Positions 41,840 through 52,921 of a stretch of DNA of 64,000 bases are shown one piece after another. The stretch is from positions 1 through 64,000 of the forward strand of contig JACCIX010000298.1 in NCBI GenBank assembly GCA_025506515.1, read 5' to 3'. Numbering within the stretch: the first letter of the stretch is position 1; the number at the start of each line of letters is the position of its first letter. This stretch comes from Flaveria trinervia. Taxonomy: Eukaryota; Streptophyta; Magnoliopsida; Asterales; Asteraceae. Under the pieces are notes generated by a model. That model was given only the letters and a program-made list of their open reading frames with translations, did no database searches and had not been told where the DNA came from. The position numbers and the translations under genes are program-made.

Positions 41840-42499
41840 TGTTGGACCAAAAGAACCAATGAGCCTGATCAGAAAAACCACCAAGTCCCACAGGCATTAC
41901 AACTGCTGAAGAAGATCACAACGGCTGAAGACATCAGCTGATTACAAAGTCTGAAGACAAGATCTGAAGATTTCTACTGAAGACAAAGACTGAAGACCAG
42001 AGTGATCAGTAGTTGTCACAACAGCTGAAGTTATTAACTTCAGTAGTTGTCACACCAGCTGAAGTTATTAACTTCAGTAGTTGTCACAACAGCTGAAGTT
42101 ATTAACTTCAGTAGTTATGATGGTTTTCCTTTTCAGTACTTGTAATTTACCTTTCAGTAGTTTATAGTTTCAGTAGTTTTAGTTCAGTAGTTTTATGTTC
42201 TTGTACTTAGCATTCTCTGAGATGTGATTAGTTGTTGAGAACATTCTCAGTAGTTTGCATAGTTTTAGTTGTTTGTATAATTCTGTTAGATGTCACTATC
42301 AAGTGACATCAGCAGACGTCACATTCACCACAAAAGCATTTGAATGAAATATTCCTTTTGCAGAATTCTCTCTCTCTCTCTATAACCGTGTACTATTCCA
42401 TTGAATATCAATTGAGTTCTTGCTAAATTGTCTAATTCATTGTTCGAATTCCGCTGCAATCTACTCTAATTAATCAAACTTAAATCACTGATCCTAACA
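41840..42499 (+). repeat. B-family LTR closing element C
   Basis: 660 bp from TGTTGGACC to GATCCTAACA. It matches the LTR of B in sense but has no long tandem array, only scattered AACTACTGA and CAGCTGAAG words. Since the presumed 5' LTR of C is of another type, this LTR could come from another element. Confidence 0.75.
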
Positions 42500-43168
42500 G
42501 TTGTTTTTCTTAGATTTTGAATTAAGAAAAGAAATGAAAAAGTTTTTTGAAAGATTTTCTAAAAAAAATTCTAAGTATCAAGGGTGATGCGCCTGAACAG
42601 TAATCAAACTTCCAAACAGTTAATGTGTCTATGTTGAGAGACGTCTAAGAGAATACCTTAGAAAATTTTTCCAAAACGCCCAAGTTGATGTATCTGGACT
42701 TTCACTCTTTAACGGTAGTCAAACGTCTGAACTAAAAACGCCTAACACTTAGACACTTTTTTAGCAAACCTCAACTCTAATGCGCCACATTTATCAAGTT
42801 CATATGAATGTAACTAACTCAAATCTTCTGAAATTCTTCAAAAGTTGATGAATTGGATTGAAACTTTCCAATTAGACATGTTTTATATTGATAATCATTC
42901 CTCTAACATCAATTTCTTTCAATATCAACAACAAATCAATCAATTTTGTAATTTTCAGTTCGAAAAATAGTGAACTTTTCCAACACAAATTCAACAAATT
43001 ATCTCGAATTTTATGAATTTAACTGCTGATTGTGGTTTAAAACATGTTTCAGATGATGAAACACATCTGAAATCCACAAATTTTCAATTGAATTGTCTAT
43101 CAATCATAGATTCAGTGAACTTTTTGAGTTTGAAAGTTCGGCAAACCTCAAAAATCACTCAACCAACA
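42500..43168 (-). other. Leader of Copia element J (no gene seen)
   Basis: AT-rich, no credible ORF. It lies downstream, on the minus strand, of the two J primer-binding sites, so it should be the leader of J. Its left part (42500-42800) has GCGCC- and CGTCTAA-like words and nothing I can name. Confidence 0.4.
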
Positions 43169-43211
43169 GCTCTGATACCATTTGATAGGATCAAAGGGAG
43201 CTCTGATACCA
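43169..43211 (-). promoter_or_regulatory. Duplicated primer-binding site of element J
   Basis: GCTCTGATACCA on the plus strand (TGGTATCAGAGC on the minus) occurs at 43169-43180 and again at 43200-43211, each followed by TTTGATAGGATCAAA. A 31-bp tandem duplication has copied the primer-binding site and the LTR edge. Confidence 0.75.
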
Positions 43212-43250
43212 TTTGATAGGATCAAATGTACCAATCTATGATGATATATG

Positions 43251-44158
43251 TGTTGGATTCTTTATGCCCAAGATACATAGAACATTGATGTGGTTAGTAC
43301 GTTATAATCCAAGTCGGGTCATACCCAATAACAAGCTTTGCAAACACCAATAATATATTTAATTGATGATATGATCATGGAATTAAATAAAAACACCAAT
43401 TTAGAAAATGGGATTTCTAAATAAGTTGCATATGAGATTGAACAACTTTTAAGGATATTTTGTTCATGGATGTTATTTGTAATATTCTTTAATTTAGCTA
43501 AATAACATCAAATAATAAAAGTGTGTATGAGTTATATAATTAAAAGGTTAATTATATAACTAATAAAAACAACTAGTTTATCAAACTTGGAGATTGGTTT
43601 TGGGGGGAAAACCCCCTCTCTTGTGGACTTTCGGCCGCCCCCTTATGGGGAGGGGTCCTTTTGTGTTTTTCAATTAACCATTCTCCAAGAACTAGACATA
43701 CTCTCTACCTCTTATCCTCTCTCACACATGCAAGAAGAAAAGAACAAATTCTCTCCATTTTCATGATGGATTCTTGGCTGGAAGTGTTCCAGCAGCTTTT
43801 TCTTTGATTTTTGGTGCTCAAATCCTAGCAACAAGGTGCTTGCTTGATGCTTGTGGGTATGGATGCTTGAGGACATCTTTCCTTGATGTTTTGGCTTTTC
43901 AACAACATCATCTTCTTCACCCAAAATTGTTTTTCTGCAGCTTTACTAAAGGTAGCATGTATGTTTTGTTTTGGATTGTTATCTCTTGTTGATAGCTAGT
44001 TCAAACACATATAAATGATCCTATGTTCTTGGGTTTGTTGATGTTTTGTTATTAGCCTTAATTTTCAGATTACTAATGAAAATTTTAAGGTTACATTCCA
44101 CTGCGTTTTCATAGTTTAAAAGGTTAAACTACTTTGATACGGTCCAACAAACCCAACC
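43251..44158 (+). repeat. 5' LTR of element I
   Basis: 908 bp starting TGTTGGATTCTTTATGCCC, end CCCAACC where A has CCCAACA. Very similar to 49204-50074. An apparent 72-codon frame in the LTR is also present in the 3' LTR and is not a gene. Confidence 0.87.
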
Positions 44159-44955
44159 TTGGCATCTAGAGCCGGATATGTGGATGACTAGTTTCATTTG
44201 TCCTTGTAAAATTGGTTTTATGGGGCTTTAAAAACCTAAAGGGGCTGTTTTTGTTGGTGATGATTATAAATCCCCAACCTTTCAAGGTTATATCTAACAT
44301 GCTTGTGATTAAACCTTGAAAGAAATATATCAAGTGGTTGATTATATTTTTGTTTGGACAAAGGCCCTAAATTCTTGGTTTATGTTGGCTGAAAATTTAG
44401 GGTCATATGGGGATTTATTTGGTTCTTGTATGATTGTATATGATGTTTCATATTGGTGAATAACCTAGCCTTGACCTTGTGTTGATTTGGTTTTATATGG
44501 ATGTTTGTTTTGGTTGATTTCATTCTTATGGGTTGTAATAGTTATTCCTTTGTGCTTGTATTTGGATGTAATTTATTTATTCCTTCATTTGTGATGTAAT
44601 AGATAGACTAAGTATGTTTTCCTTTATTAGAAAATTTGTATTAGGATATAAAATTTGTAAAAGAAGATGCACAAGATGGAAGCACAAAAGGAAGACACAA
44701 GAGAAGGACTTGAAGCATTTGGATGCAAGTTCAAGTGGGGGTCTTTTGAGATCTCATCTTTGTGTTGTGTTCAACCCTTAGGAAAGACCAAATGAAAACA
44801 CTTGTGATGGCAAACAAGTGTTGTCAACATAGTGGCTATGGTTATGCACATGTGGTTGTTTGATATATGCTTGTTTGATTATTCATTTGTCGTTGATTGT
44901 TTGATATATGGATATGCTTAACAATCTAAATAAATTATCATAACAAGCTTAATTT
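44159..44955 (+). promoter_or_regulatory. Primer-binding site and shortened leader of element I
   Basis: TGGCATCTAGAGC starts at 44160. The hairpin at 44797-44822 has arms AACACTTGT and ACAAGTGTT. The leader then breaks off near 44950, where the A-equivalent of about 2380 joins the A-equivalent of about 3365, deleting the triple GGTCACCTAACC motif and the gag start. Confidence 0.65.
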
Positions 44956-45500
44956 TTGAACGAAATGTTCCTTCAACAAGCGAGGGTAGAGCGCTACGAA
45001 ACGGTTCGAGCGCTTCATGTGTATCATATGGAAGAAACCCAATCGGTATCATCTTATGTTCTTAAGATGAAAAGCCACGTTGGTCGCCTCGAGCGGTTTA
45101 ATTGTCTCGTCTCAAAGGAGTTGGCCACGCATTTGATCCTTAATGGCCTAAGAAAAAGGTTTGAGACGTTCATAATGAATTACAATATGAACGGGTGGGA
45201 CAAGAGCATTGGTGAGCTTCATGCAATGCTCAAAACAGCTAAGGCAGGGATGGGTAGAAAGGTTCTACCTGTTCTCTTGATCAATGAGGAAGGTAATAGA
45301 AAAGGCCATTCCCCGATCCCAAGGCAAATGTTGCAAAAGGAAAGGGGTACATCAAAGGAAAGGGGAAAGGAATGTCTAAAGCGAAACCTCTAAAACCTAA
45401 GCTTAAGAAGCCTAAGGTAACAGAGAACGATCCATGCTTTGAGTGTGGAGAGATAAGATATTGGAAAGGGAATTGTCCAACCTATCTCAAAGAGTTAAGA
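44956..45500 (+). pseudogene. gag: gag of element I, N-terminus deleted
   Basis: The 145-codon frame starts within Gag at FLQQARVERYETVRALHVYH, continues through ELATHLILNGLRKRFETF and ends in a basic run. A frameshift follows and the knuckle is seen as CFECGEIRYWKGNC (about 45440-45475), where the histidine has become tyrosine. It cannot make a complete Gag. Confidence 0.8.
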
Positions 45501-46130
45501 AACAGAGCGATGCTTGGCAAACCTCATGTACAACTTTCATAATTCACATTGGTTGAAATGTTATTTCTTCAAACACATGGGTATTGGATACCGGATGTGG
45601 AACTCTTTTTTGCAATTTGTTGCAGGGGTTCATAGAAATAAGCACTTCAAGAAGGGAGACACAAGTCTCTACATGGGCAATGGAGCAAAAGTTGATGTCG
45701 AGGCCCAAGGAGACAATATTTTGAAATTTTCAAATAGTTTGGAAGTTGTCATTAAGAACATTTTGAATGCTCCTAATTTGACTAGGAACATAATTATGAT
45801 TTCCTTTTTAAAACAATATGGTTATGAATTAAAGTTTCTTAACAATGGTATTTATGTTTGTATGGATTATGTATTCTATTTCAAGGCAATGCCTTTTAAT
45901 GGAATCTGTGAATTGGTTCATAATGATTCATCCTATAATAACTGATTATACTAAAAAGCACCAGGAAACTTAGAATGTGTTTAAGTGATTCTTATCTTTG
46001 GCATTGTCGTCTTGGTCACATAAACAAGAATCAGACTCAAACACCTCAAAAGAATGGTCTTTTGAAAATCAAATAAAAATGTTTCATTTGACAAGTGTGA
46101 ATCTTGTTTACATGCTAGATGACCAAGTCG
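45501..46130 (+). pseudogene. pol: Protease and pre-integrase remnant of element I
   Basis: WVLDTGCGT is read near 45575-45605 in a frame different from that of 45514-45945. The latter holds the next part, KKGDTSLYMGNGAKVDVEAQ and LTRNIIMISFLKQYGYEL. LWHCRLGHINK is read near 46000-46030, with stops. Confidence 0.75.
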
Positions 46131-46620
46131 CCCTTTAGTGGCACTAACAAGAGGGCAAAAGACTTATTGGGTATCATACATTCGGATGTATGTGGCCCTC
46201 TAAAGACAATGACTAGAAATGGTTAAAGATACTTCATTACCTTTACCGATGATTATAGTCGCTATGGTTATGTGTATATGATGACACACAAACATGAAGC
46301 TTTTGAAATGTTCAAAGCCTTCAAGAATGAAGTAGCAAATCAACTCTATAAAACTATCAAAATTCTTCGTTCAGATAGAGGAGGTGGATACCTTAGTGAT
46401 GCTTTTCAGTACCATCTAAAAGGTTGTGGGATCGTCTCACAACTTAGTCCACCTGGAACACCACAACATAATGGTGTGTCTGAATGGGGAAATCGAACCC
46501 TATTGGATATGGTTCAATCTGTGATGGTTATAAGCTCAATACCTCTATCATTTTAGGGTTTTGCAATGCTCTTCGTGGCTCGTATTTTGAATATGGCCAT
46601 GACCAAGATGGTTGATTCAC
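46131..46620 (+). pseudogene. pol: Integrase remnant of element I
   Basis: IIHSDVCGP near 46165-46195 gives the first aspartate. A stop is at about 46225. The 46272-46556 frame has ILRSDRGGGYLSDAF (second aspartate; GEY is changed to GGY) and HNGVSEWGNRTLLDM, where the glutamate remains. The C-terminal integrase part is mostly deleted near 46610. Confidence 0.75.
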
Positions 46621-48490
46621 TAAGTGTATATTTGTTAGCTATCCCAAAGATTGTATAGGATACTACTTCTTTAATCCAACAGAGCAAGAGTAATTATTGC
46701 TCAAAAGGCTGAGTTCTTGGAAACTAAGTTCTTTATGGAAGGGATAACGTATAGAATACTAGAATTTTGATGAGGATCAAAATCCACAAGCCGATACACG
46801 TTTGGTTGACACTAGCAATCAACAAGAGGTTGTTGATGATGATCAAGAGGTTGATCAATACACACAAAACATTCGCAGATCTGGTAGAGTTAGCATTCCA
46901 CCTGAAAGATATGGATCTTTCATGAATCGATGCTATGTGGTTGACTCCGATGATTCAACTACATACCATGAAGCAATGTCCAATTTGGATTGTGACAAAT
47001 GGCTAAATGCCATGAATGTTGAGATGCAATCCATGTATGACAATCAAGTTTAGGAATTGGTTAGCCCTCCACTTAACTCCAAACTAGTTGGATGCAAATG
47101 GTTTTAAGAAGAAAATAGATATAAATGGAAACGTGGATACTTACAAAGCAAGACTTGTAGCAAAAGGTTTCAATCAAACTCAAGGGGTGATTATGATGAA
47201 ACCTTCTTGACTGTGGCAATGCTAAAGTCAATTATGATATTATTTGCTATAGCTGCATGTTGTGACTATGAGATTTGTCAAATGGATGACAAAACCGCTT
47301 TTCTTAATGGACATCTCGAAGAGACTGTCCATATGGTTCAGCTTGATGGTTTTGTCAGTTCACAACATCCTATAAGGTATGCAAGTTAAAGAAGTCAATC
47401 AATGGATTGAATCTAGTATCGAGAAGTTGGAATCAACGTTTTGATGAAGAGATCAAAAATTTGGTTTCATCAAGAACGCTGACGAGGCTTGTGTATATAG
47501 AAGGCTAGTGGGAGCATAATAACATTCATAGTATTGTATGTTGATGACATACTACCTTTTGGAAATGATATTCCAACCATGGAAGGTGTTAAAACCTAGC
47601 TTGGAAGTTGTCTTTCCATAAAATCTTGGTGAAGCTACCTATATTTTGGGAATATAGAATTATAGGGATAGATCGAGGCAGTTGATAGGTTCAAATCAAA
47701 GTGCATATATTAATAAAGTCTTGAAAAGGTTCGTGATGGAAAAACTCTGAGAAAGGTATGGTACCTATTCAAAGAGGGACAATGTTGAGTACATTTCAAT
47801 GTCCAAGCTCAAAGGATGAGCAAGATTGAATGAAGGACATCCCATATGCATTAGCTATAGGACCCATCATGCAATGATATGCACTAGATCAGACGTGTCA
47901 TGCGTGTTAATCACAACGAGCAGATATTAGCAGAATCTAGGTAATAGCCATTGGATGGTTATTAAAAGTATATTGAAATAACTTAGGAGGACTAAGGAAA
48001 TGTTTCTAATATATGGATCTGATGAAAAGGAACTCGTTGTAAAGGTTACACGGATGCGAGTTCCCGAACCGATCGAGATGATTCTCGATCAGAATTGGGG
48101 TATGTCTTCATTACGAATGGGATAGCATTGTCCACTATAGAATCCAAATACAAAGCCGCATGATTAGCAGCTCAGGTAGCTGCATGGATAAAGAAATTTA
48201 TAGCCTACCTAGGGTGGTCTCTACCATTCAAGGCCCCTAGAAATCCTTTTGTGATAACGAGGGTTTGAGTGCATAAATCAAGGTACCCTATGCACTTCAA
48301 AAGGCTAGGCACATTGAGCGGAAATTCAACTACATAAGGGATAAGGTTGAAAAGGGAAAAATATGTATTTGCAAAGTTCACACCAATTAATACATTGTGG
48401 ATCCACTCACGAAGCTCCTTGAAAGGGCAAAGCATGAAAGTCATACTTGTGCCTTAGGACTTCGATATTCTAGTGACTGGAATTGATCTG
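46621..48490 (+). pseudogene. pol: Linker, reverse transcriptase and RNase H remnants of element I
   Basis: The 46802-47053 frame has the RRSGRVSIPPERYG linker. The 47207-47389 frame has ICQMDDKTAFLNGHLEE, with the first catalytic aspartate region (VKTAF changed to DKTAF). YVDDILPFGND is near 47535-47570. RNase H is seen near 48045-48170 in pieces (YTDASS, LSTIESKYKAA). Many stops and shifts. The end of pol, HIERKFNYIRDKVEKG, is near 48310-48360. Confidence 0.75.
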
Positions 48491-49203
48491 TTTAATATTA
48501 AAATTTTGAAACAATGTAATATTTAACTCTTTATACTTGTGATATTTTGAGTTATATTCATTTTAGCATGTTTGTGGGAACAAATATGAACGTAAGACTA
48601 TTATGAACATGGATTGGTGGATATTCATAAGGAATGAATAAAAAGCAATTGGTTGCTACCAAGGTTCATAGATATTTGTGGGATACAAATATTGGACTGA
48701 CCCGCATCTCAATTTTACTACATGGAATCTTCTAGATTGATCATAAGTAAATTTGAGTAAAGGTGAATATCATTTTGTATCCTCCGACCTGAGATACATA
48801 CTGGGTTTTGATATTCACCAAATGTTATACCTTGAGCTAGTTCTTCACTGCTCTGAAATAATGGGCAGTGCATAAGGCTATGTTCAGGTGTGACACGAGT
48901 TGATTGTGAAAAACGTATGTAGTCAAGATGGAATTTGTTCCTCTTATTCATTGAGAGAAAGATGTCTAAGGCCTGATTAAGTTAAATAAACAAGGAATGA
49001 TCATTCCATGTCCATGGATTTAACATGACATCTTAAACAAAAGGATAAATGATTGATTCACCTAAATCGTTTCAAGTTGCATACTTGAAGGGGTTGATGT
49101 TATTGAATGGCTTCCGGTCATGCGTATTAAGGGTAGTAAACCGTTGTTAGGCGGTATTTACTGCTTGCATCAATGTGCTATGAATGTTGTGCAAGTGGGA
49201 GAT
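48491..49203 (+). other. 3' tail and polypurine tract of element I
   Basis: Non-coding tail matching that of E (28679-29432, inverted). GTGGGAGAT at 49195-49203 is the polypurine tract. Confidence 0.7.
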
Positions 49204-50074
49204 TGTTGGATTCTTTATGCCCAAGATACATACAACATTGATGTGGTTAGTACGTTGTGATCCAAGTCGGTTCATACCCAATAACAAGCTTAGCAAACAC
49301 CAAATAATATATTTAATTGATGATATGATCATGCAATTACATAAATACACCAATTTAGAAAATGGGTTTTCTAAATATGTTGCATATGAGATTGAACAAC
49401 TTAGAAGGATATTTTGTTCATGGATGTTATTTGTAAGTTGTTTAATTTAGTTATATAATTTAAAGGTTAATTATATAACTAATAAAAACAACTAGTTTAG
49501 CAAATTTGGAGATTGGTTTAGGGGGGAAAACCCCCTCTCCTGTGGACTTTTGGCCGCCCCCTTATAGGGAGGGGTCCTTTTGTGTTTTTCAATTACCATT
49601 CTCCAAGAACTAGACATACTCTCTACCTCTTATTCTCTCTCACACATCAAGAAGAAAAGAACAAATTCTCTCCATTTTCATGATGGATTCTCGGCTGGAA
49701 GTGTTCCAGCAGCTTGTTCTTTGAGTTTTGGTGCTCAAATCCTAGCAACAAGGTGCTTGCTTGATGATTGTGGGTATGGATGCTTGAGGAAATCTTTCCT
49801 TGATGTTTTGGCTGTTCAACAACATCATCTTCTTCACCTAAAATCGTTTTTCTACAGCTTTACTAAACGTAGCATCTATGTTTTGTTTTGGGTTGTTATC
49901 TCTTGCTGATAGCTAGTTCAAACACATATAAATGATCCTATGTTCTTGGTTTTGTTGATGTTTTGTTATTAGCTTTAATTTTCAGATTACTAATGATAAT
50001 TTTAAGGTTACATTCCACTGCATTTTCATAGTTTAAAAGGTTAAACTACTTTGATATGGTCCAACAAACCAACA
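49204..50074 (+). repeat. 3' LTR of element I
   Basis: 871 bp, TGTTGGATTC to AAACCAACA. It lacks about 40 bp near 49440 that the 5' LTR has (ACATCAAATAATAAAAGTGT region, 43500-43530). The next five bases, GTATG, pair with ATATG before the 5' LTR. Confidence 0.87.
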
Positions 50075-50391
50075 GTATGAACACAATTCAAAGAAATAAG
50101 AAATACAAACAAGTAATCAAATCAAGCAAGATATAACAAAATTCATGGTTTCATTAATATCAAGGAAAGACAATTACAAAGTAAGTAAGCAGTTCTAAAT
50201 CTGTTCTAAAACTGTTGTTCATCCCTACTTCTTTTTTTAACTGCTACAAGTCTAAGCTATTTATAATGAAACACAAGGAACTAACAAATTACAAAACAAG
50301 TCCATTTACTATTACAAATAGTAAAAATACACATAAAGATAACATGTTAATCTTTCTAGAGTTCAAACAAAGAAAATGACAACTGATCACA

Positions 50392-51471
50392 GAACCAAGA
50401 GCAGCCATACCTGGCAAAGTGTGGCCATTAGGGATAACAGCCAGGGAAATCACAGAGAAAAAGTCTACATTAATAGAATTATATGACCACATCACTTGCC
50501 CAACCTCTATGGAAGACAACAGAATCATGGCATGGAAGTATGATCAAGAATGGGACTGTGCTATCATCAAGAGAACATGTGGAAGGGTTCACTACTTCCA
50601 TGATATAGCATTAGTATCGTGCCTACCCGAATGTGATCTCTAAGATTTGCAAAGCTTGATTATCTCTAACAATCCAGTACACCCAAGAGGAAGAGACTTC
50701 TCTATGTTAGTGGGAAAGGTAAAAACAAAATTCAAAGATGATGTGCTTAAGGAAGCCCAGAGAGAGGATGATGAGCACAGAAGAAGGTTACAAAGAATGA
50801 AAAGATCAAAATCTAAGTCCTCTATACTGGTGGATGATGAGTTCTTAAAGAGGGTTGGATGTCAAAGCAGGAAGTCAGCTAATGTTAAAAGTATAGACGG
50901 GAATCAATATACATATCCCGTAATAGAATAAGGATATGTTGAGAGACCAAAGAATAGTGCTACTGAGGAATGCAGAAGGAATGAAAGCAGAGAAAAGTAG
51001 AATTTTTGACCCAGTAGAGATCAAACTACTCCACCCTAGCTATACATCATACCTTCACGACAAATTCTTCCCAAAGCTAACTGATGAAAGGGCTCAGAAT
51101 GACTTATGTCTATATGTGCACATGATTCAAGTTGTGGATAAGCTGCATGCTAAAGCATACAAGAGGAGAAGATATAATGCTGGGATGCTGAAAGGAGCTA
51201 ACATTGAAGATGTATCAGAATTGAGAATCTGAAAAGAAGATAAGCTGGAAATAGTCAATAACCAATGTGTGGTGTAAACTCTGACTACAGAAGAAGATAT
51301 TCTGGGATTTAGCTTTGATACTCCTAAAAAATATGCAGAATAGAGACCAAATACAAGTATGATGATTAAAAAGATGCAGTATCTTACTTCAACAAAAGGA
51401 TAGTGACAAGATTAAAAGAACTTTTAGTTTTGAAGAGCTGATTACAAGTATCTAAGCTTAAGGGGGAGTAG
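50392..51471 (+). pseudogene. Post-pol ORF of Copia element K, C-terminal half
   Basis: Open pieces in linked frames: 50419-50643 (LGITAREITEKKSTLIELYD, MEDNRIMAWKYDQEWDC), 50647-50931 (VHPRGRDFSMLVGKVKTKFK and a Arg/Lys-rich part) and 50936-51232 (KSRIFDPVEIKLLHPSYTSY, LCLYVHMIQVVDKLHAKAYK). Only single stops or shifts separate them. It leads straight to a polypurine tract and LTR, so it occupies the same place as the post-pol ORF of B, though I find no close sequence match. Hydrophilic, basic, no membrane segment. Function unknown. Confidence 0.6.
51460..51471 (+). promoter_or_regulatory. Polypurine tract of element K
   Basis: AAGGGGGAGTAG directly before the TGTTAGG LTR start at 51472. 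It fixes K as plus-strand. Confidence 0.78.
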
Positions 51472-52250
51472 TGTTAGGTCTAGGATCAATAGATCTAGTC
51501 CATTTTGAATAGGCTTAGTACTTGAATTAATATCTGTAGTGAATGTTTGTAATTCATTATTGTGTATACATTAAATCTATAGGTTAACCCATATACATAT
51601 ATGTGTTGATTTATGTATGTTTGCAGGTAAAAGAATATAATTGATGGATTTATAAAAATGACCAAGTGTAAGAAACATCTACGGACGAACATTTTGTTCT
51701 TCCGTATTTATGTTTCTTACAAGTAATTTACATCCGAAGATCTTTTGCGGATGAAAAACTAGATTCCTACGGAAGAACAAATTTTCTTCGGAAGAACAAA
51801 ACTCCTACGGAAGAAAATTTTATTACTGAAGGCAATATCTTACGGAATACAAACACTTGTATTTAAACAATACAAGTGTTACAAGTCAACAAGTCAGTTA
51901 TGCGAATCCCAAGAAATTTGATGATTCCTTAACAGAAACAATTCAAATCCCAAGAGATCTGGTGTTTCCTTAAACAGAATCACGCGTTCCTATGTATATG
52001 GATCCTAGGTTTCACATCAAGTAGACGGGAGAGATGGTTTTCAACATAAAAACATCACATCAATCACACAATCATACCATTGCAGCCGTCATATGATCAA
52101 ACACAAAATTCAATATCATTCATTCATTCATTCATTCATTGTTTATTTGTAATCATTAACATGTTTTTAATGAAATACATTTCAATTTAATATTTTTCCG
52201 ATGATTATTGTGTTTCATTCATCATGTTCTTGAATCTTTAATGATATTGA
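51472..52250 (+). repeat. 3' LTR of element K (right end uncertain)
   Basis: Starts TGTTAGGTCTAGGATC. It contains a long hairpin (51668-51720) and several CTACGGAAGAAC words to 51840. An ATTC microsatellite of about six units is at 52117-52140. The right end cannot be fixed; it is placed before the minus-strand ORF at 52254. Confidence 0.55.
51668..51720. repeat. Long inverted repeat in the LTR of K
   Basis: Outer arms GTAAGAAACAT (51668-51678) and ATGTTTCTTAC (51710-51720) are exact. Inner arms ACGGACGAACA and TGTTCTTCCGT pair with one mismatch. The fold leaves a very short loop. Confidence 0.85.
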
Positions 52251-52253
52251 AAT

Positions 52254-52700
52254 TTAATACAAACAATTAAACCAAGCCAACGTTGATTCCGCAAACGTTG
52301 ACTTGATTTCAACCAATGCTGATAATTCCTGACTGCGATCCTTGGATTCACAGTTTCTTATCACATCCTCCTCCAAATCAGCTCTCTCCTCCCTTCTTGA
52401 GGACTCAATGAAAGATTGATGTCTATGTTTCGTCCCCCTCTCAGCTTCTCCCTCATCAACTTTCTTTTTGGACCACTTCTCTTTCTCAACCCTAGCTTCC
52501 TCAGCCATCTCATACACATCATCCTCAAAATCATAATCCTTCTCTTTCACGTATCTTGTCCTCTTCTAATATTTCACCCTTGTGTCTTCAGCCCTTTTCT
52601 CCTCAGACTCATTGATCCTCTTGATATTGATCCATCTCTCCTGAGGGTACATTGTTTGATTAAGAGGAAGGCTGGTGCAACCAAAACCAAATCACTTAGA
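52254..52700 (-). pseudogene. Charged ORF remnant, possibly a retroelement post-pol ORF
   Basis: The 98-codon frame 52550-52254 is very rich in Glu, Lys, Arg and Asp (EEARVEKEKWSKKKVDEGEA). One stop upstream it continues with RINESEEKRAEDTRVKY to about 52650. Nothing names its family; charge and surroundings suggest part of a Sirevirus extra ORF. From 52700 to 52921 there are only CTTCTGAAG words. Confidence 0.35.
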
Positions 52701-52921
52701 CAAATTTTGGTGCTACTTAGAATGGCTTCTGAAGCCAAGTGTGGAACTTCCAAAGGAAGTAGAGTTCTTCCAAAGACAAAGTAAAATATCAACTTCCGAA
52801 GAAAAACTCTACTTCTGAAGTCAGAGTACTCACTTCTGAAGATCAAGTCTAAGAAGAAAAGATAAGAAAACTTCTAGAGTATGATGAAAAGAAGAAGTCC
52901 TCAAGCCTCGAAAGAAGTAGC

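Larger units (their letters stand above)
43251..50074 (+). mobile_element. Copia element I (A family), inside the LTR of J
   Basis: LTRs 43251-44158 and 49204-50074, flanks ATATG (43246-43250) and GTATG (50075-50079), a target duplication with one mismatch. Same LTR and protein family as A. About 1 kb including the second half of the leader and the start of gag is deleted, and pol is heavily broken. 6.82 kb. Confidence 0.88.
43214..50391 (-). repeat. 5' LTR of Copia element J, split by element I
   Basis: The LTR runs from TGATAGG at 43214 to 43250 and resumes after element I at 50080, ending about 50391 (ACTGATCACA). Joined length about 350 bp. A TATA-like TATAAATAGC on the minus strand is at 50256-50265. 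Only this LTR and some leader are left of J in this window. Confidence 0.6.

Noticed and set aside
43774..43992. 72-codon ORF in the LTR of I, repeated at 49580-49909
   Set aside because: Repeated because the LTR is repeated; changes between the two copies are not biased to synonymous sites as far as can be judged by eye.
52117..52140. ATTC microsatellite as an element boundary
   Set aside because: A simple slippage repeat; nothing on either side changes character.
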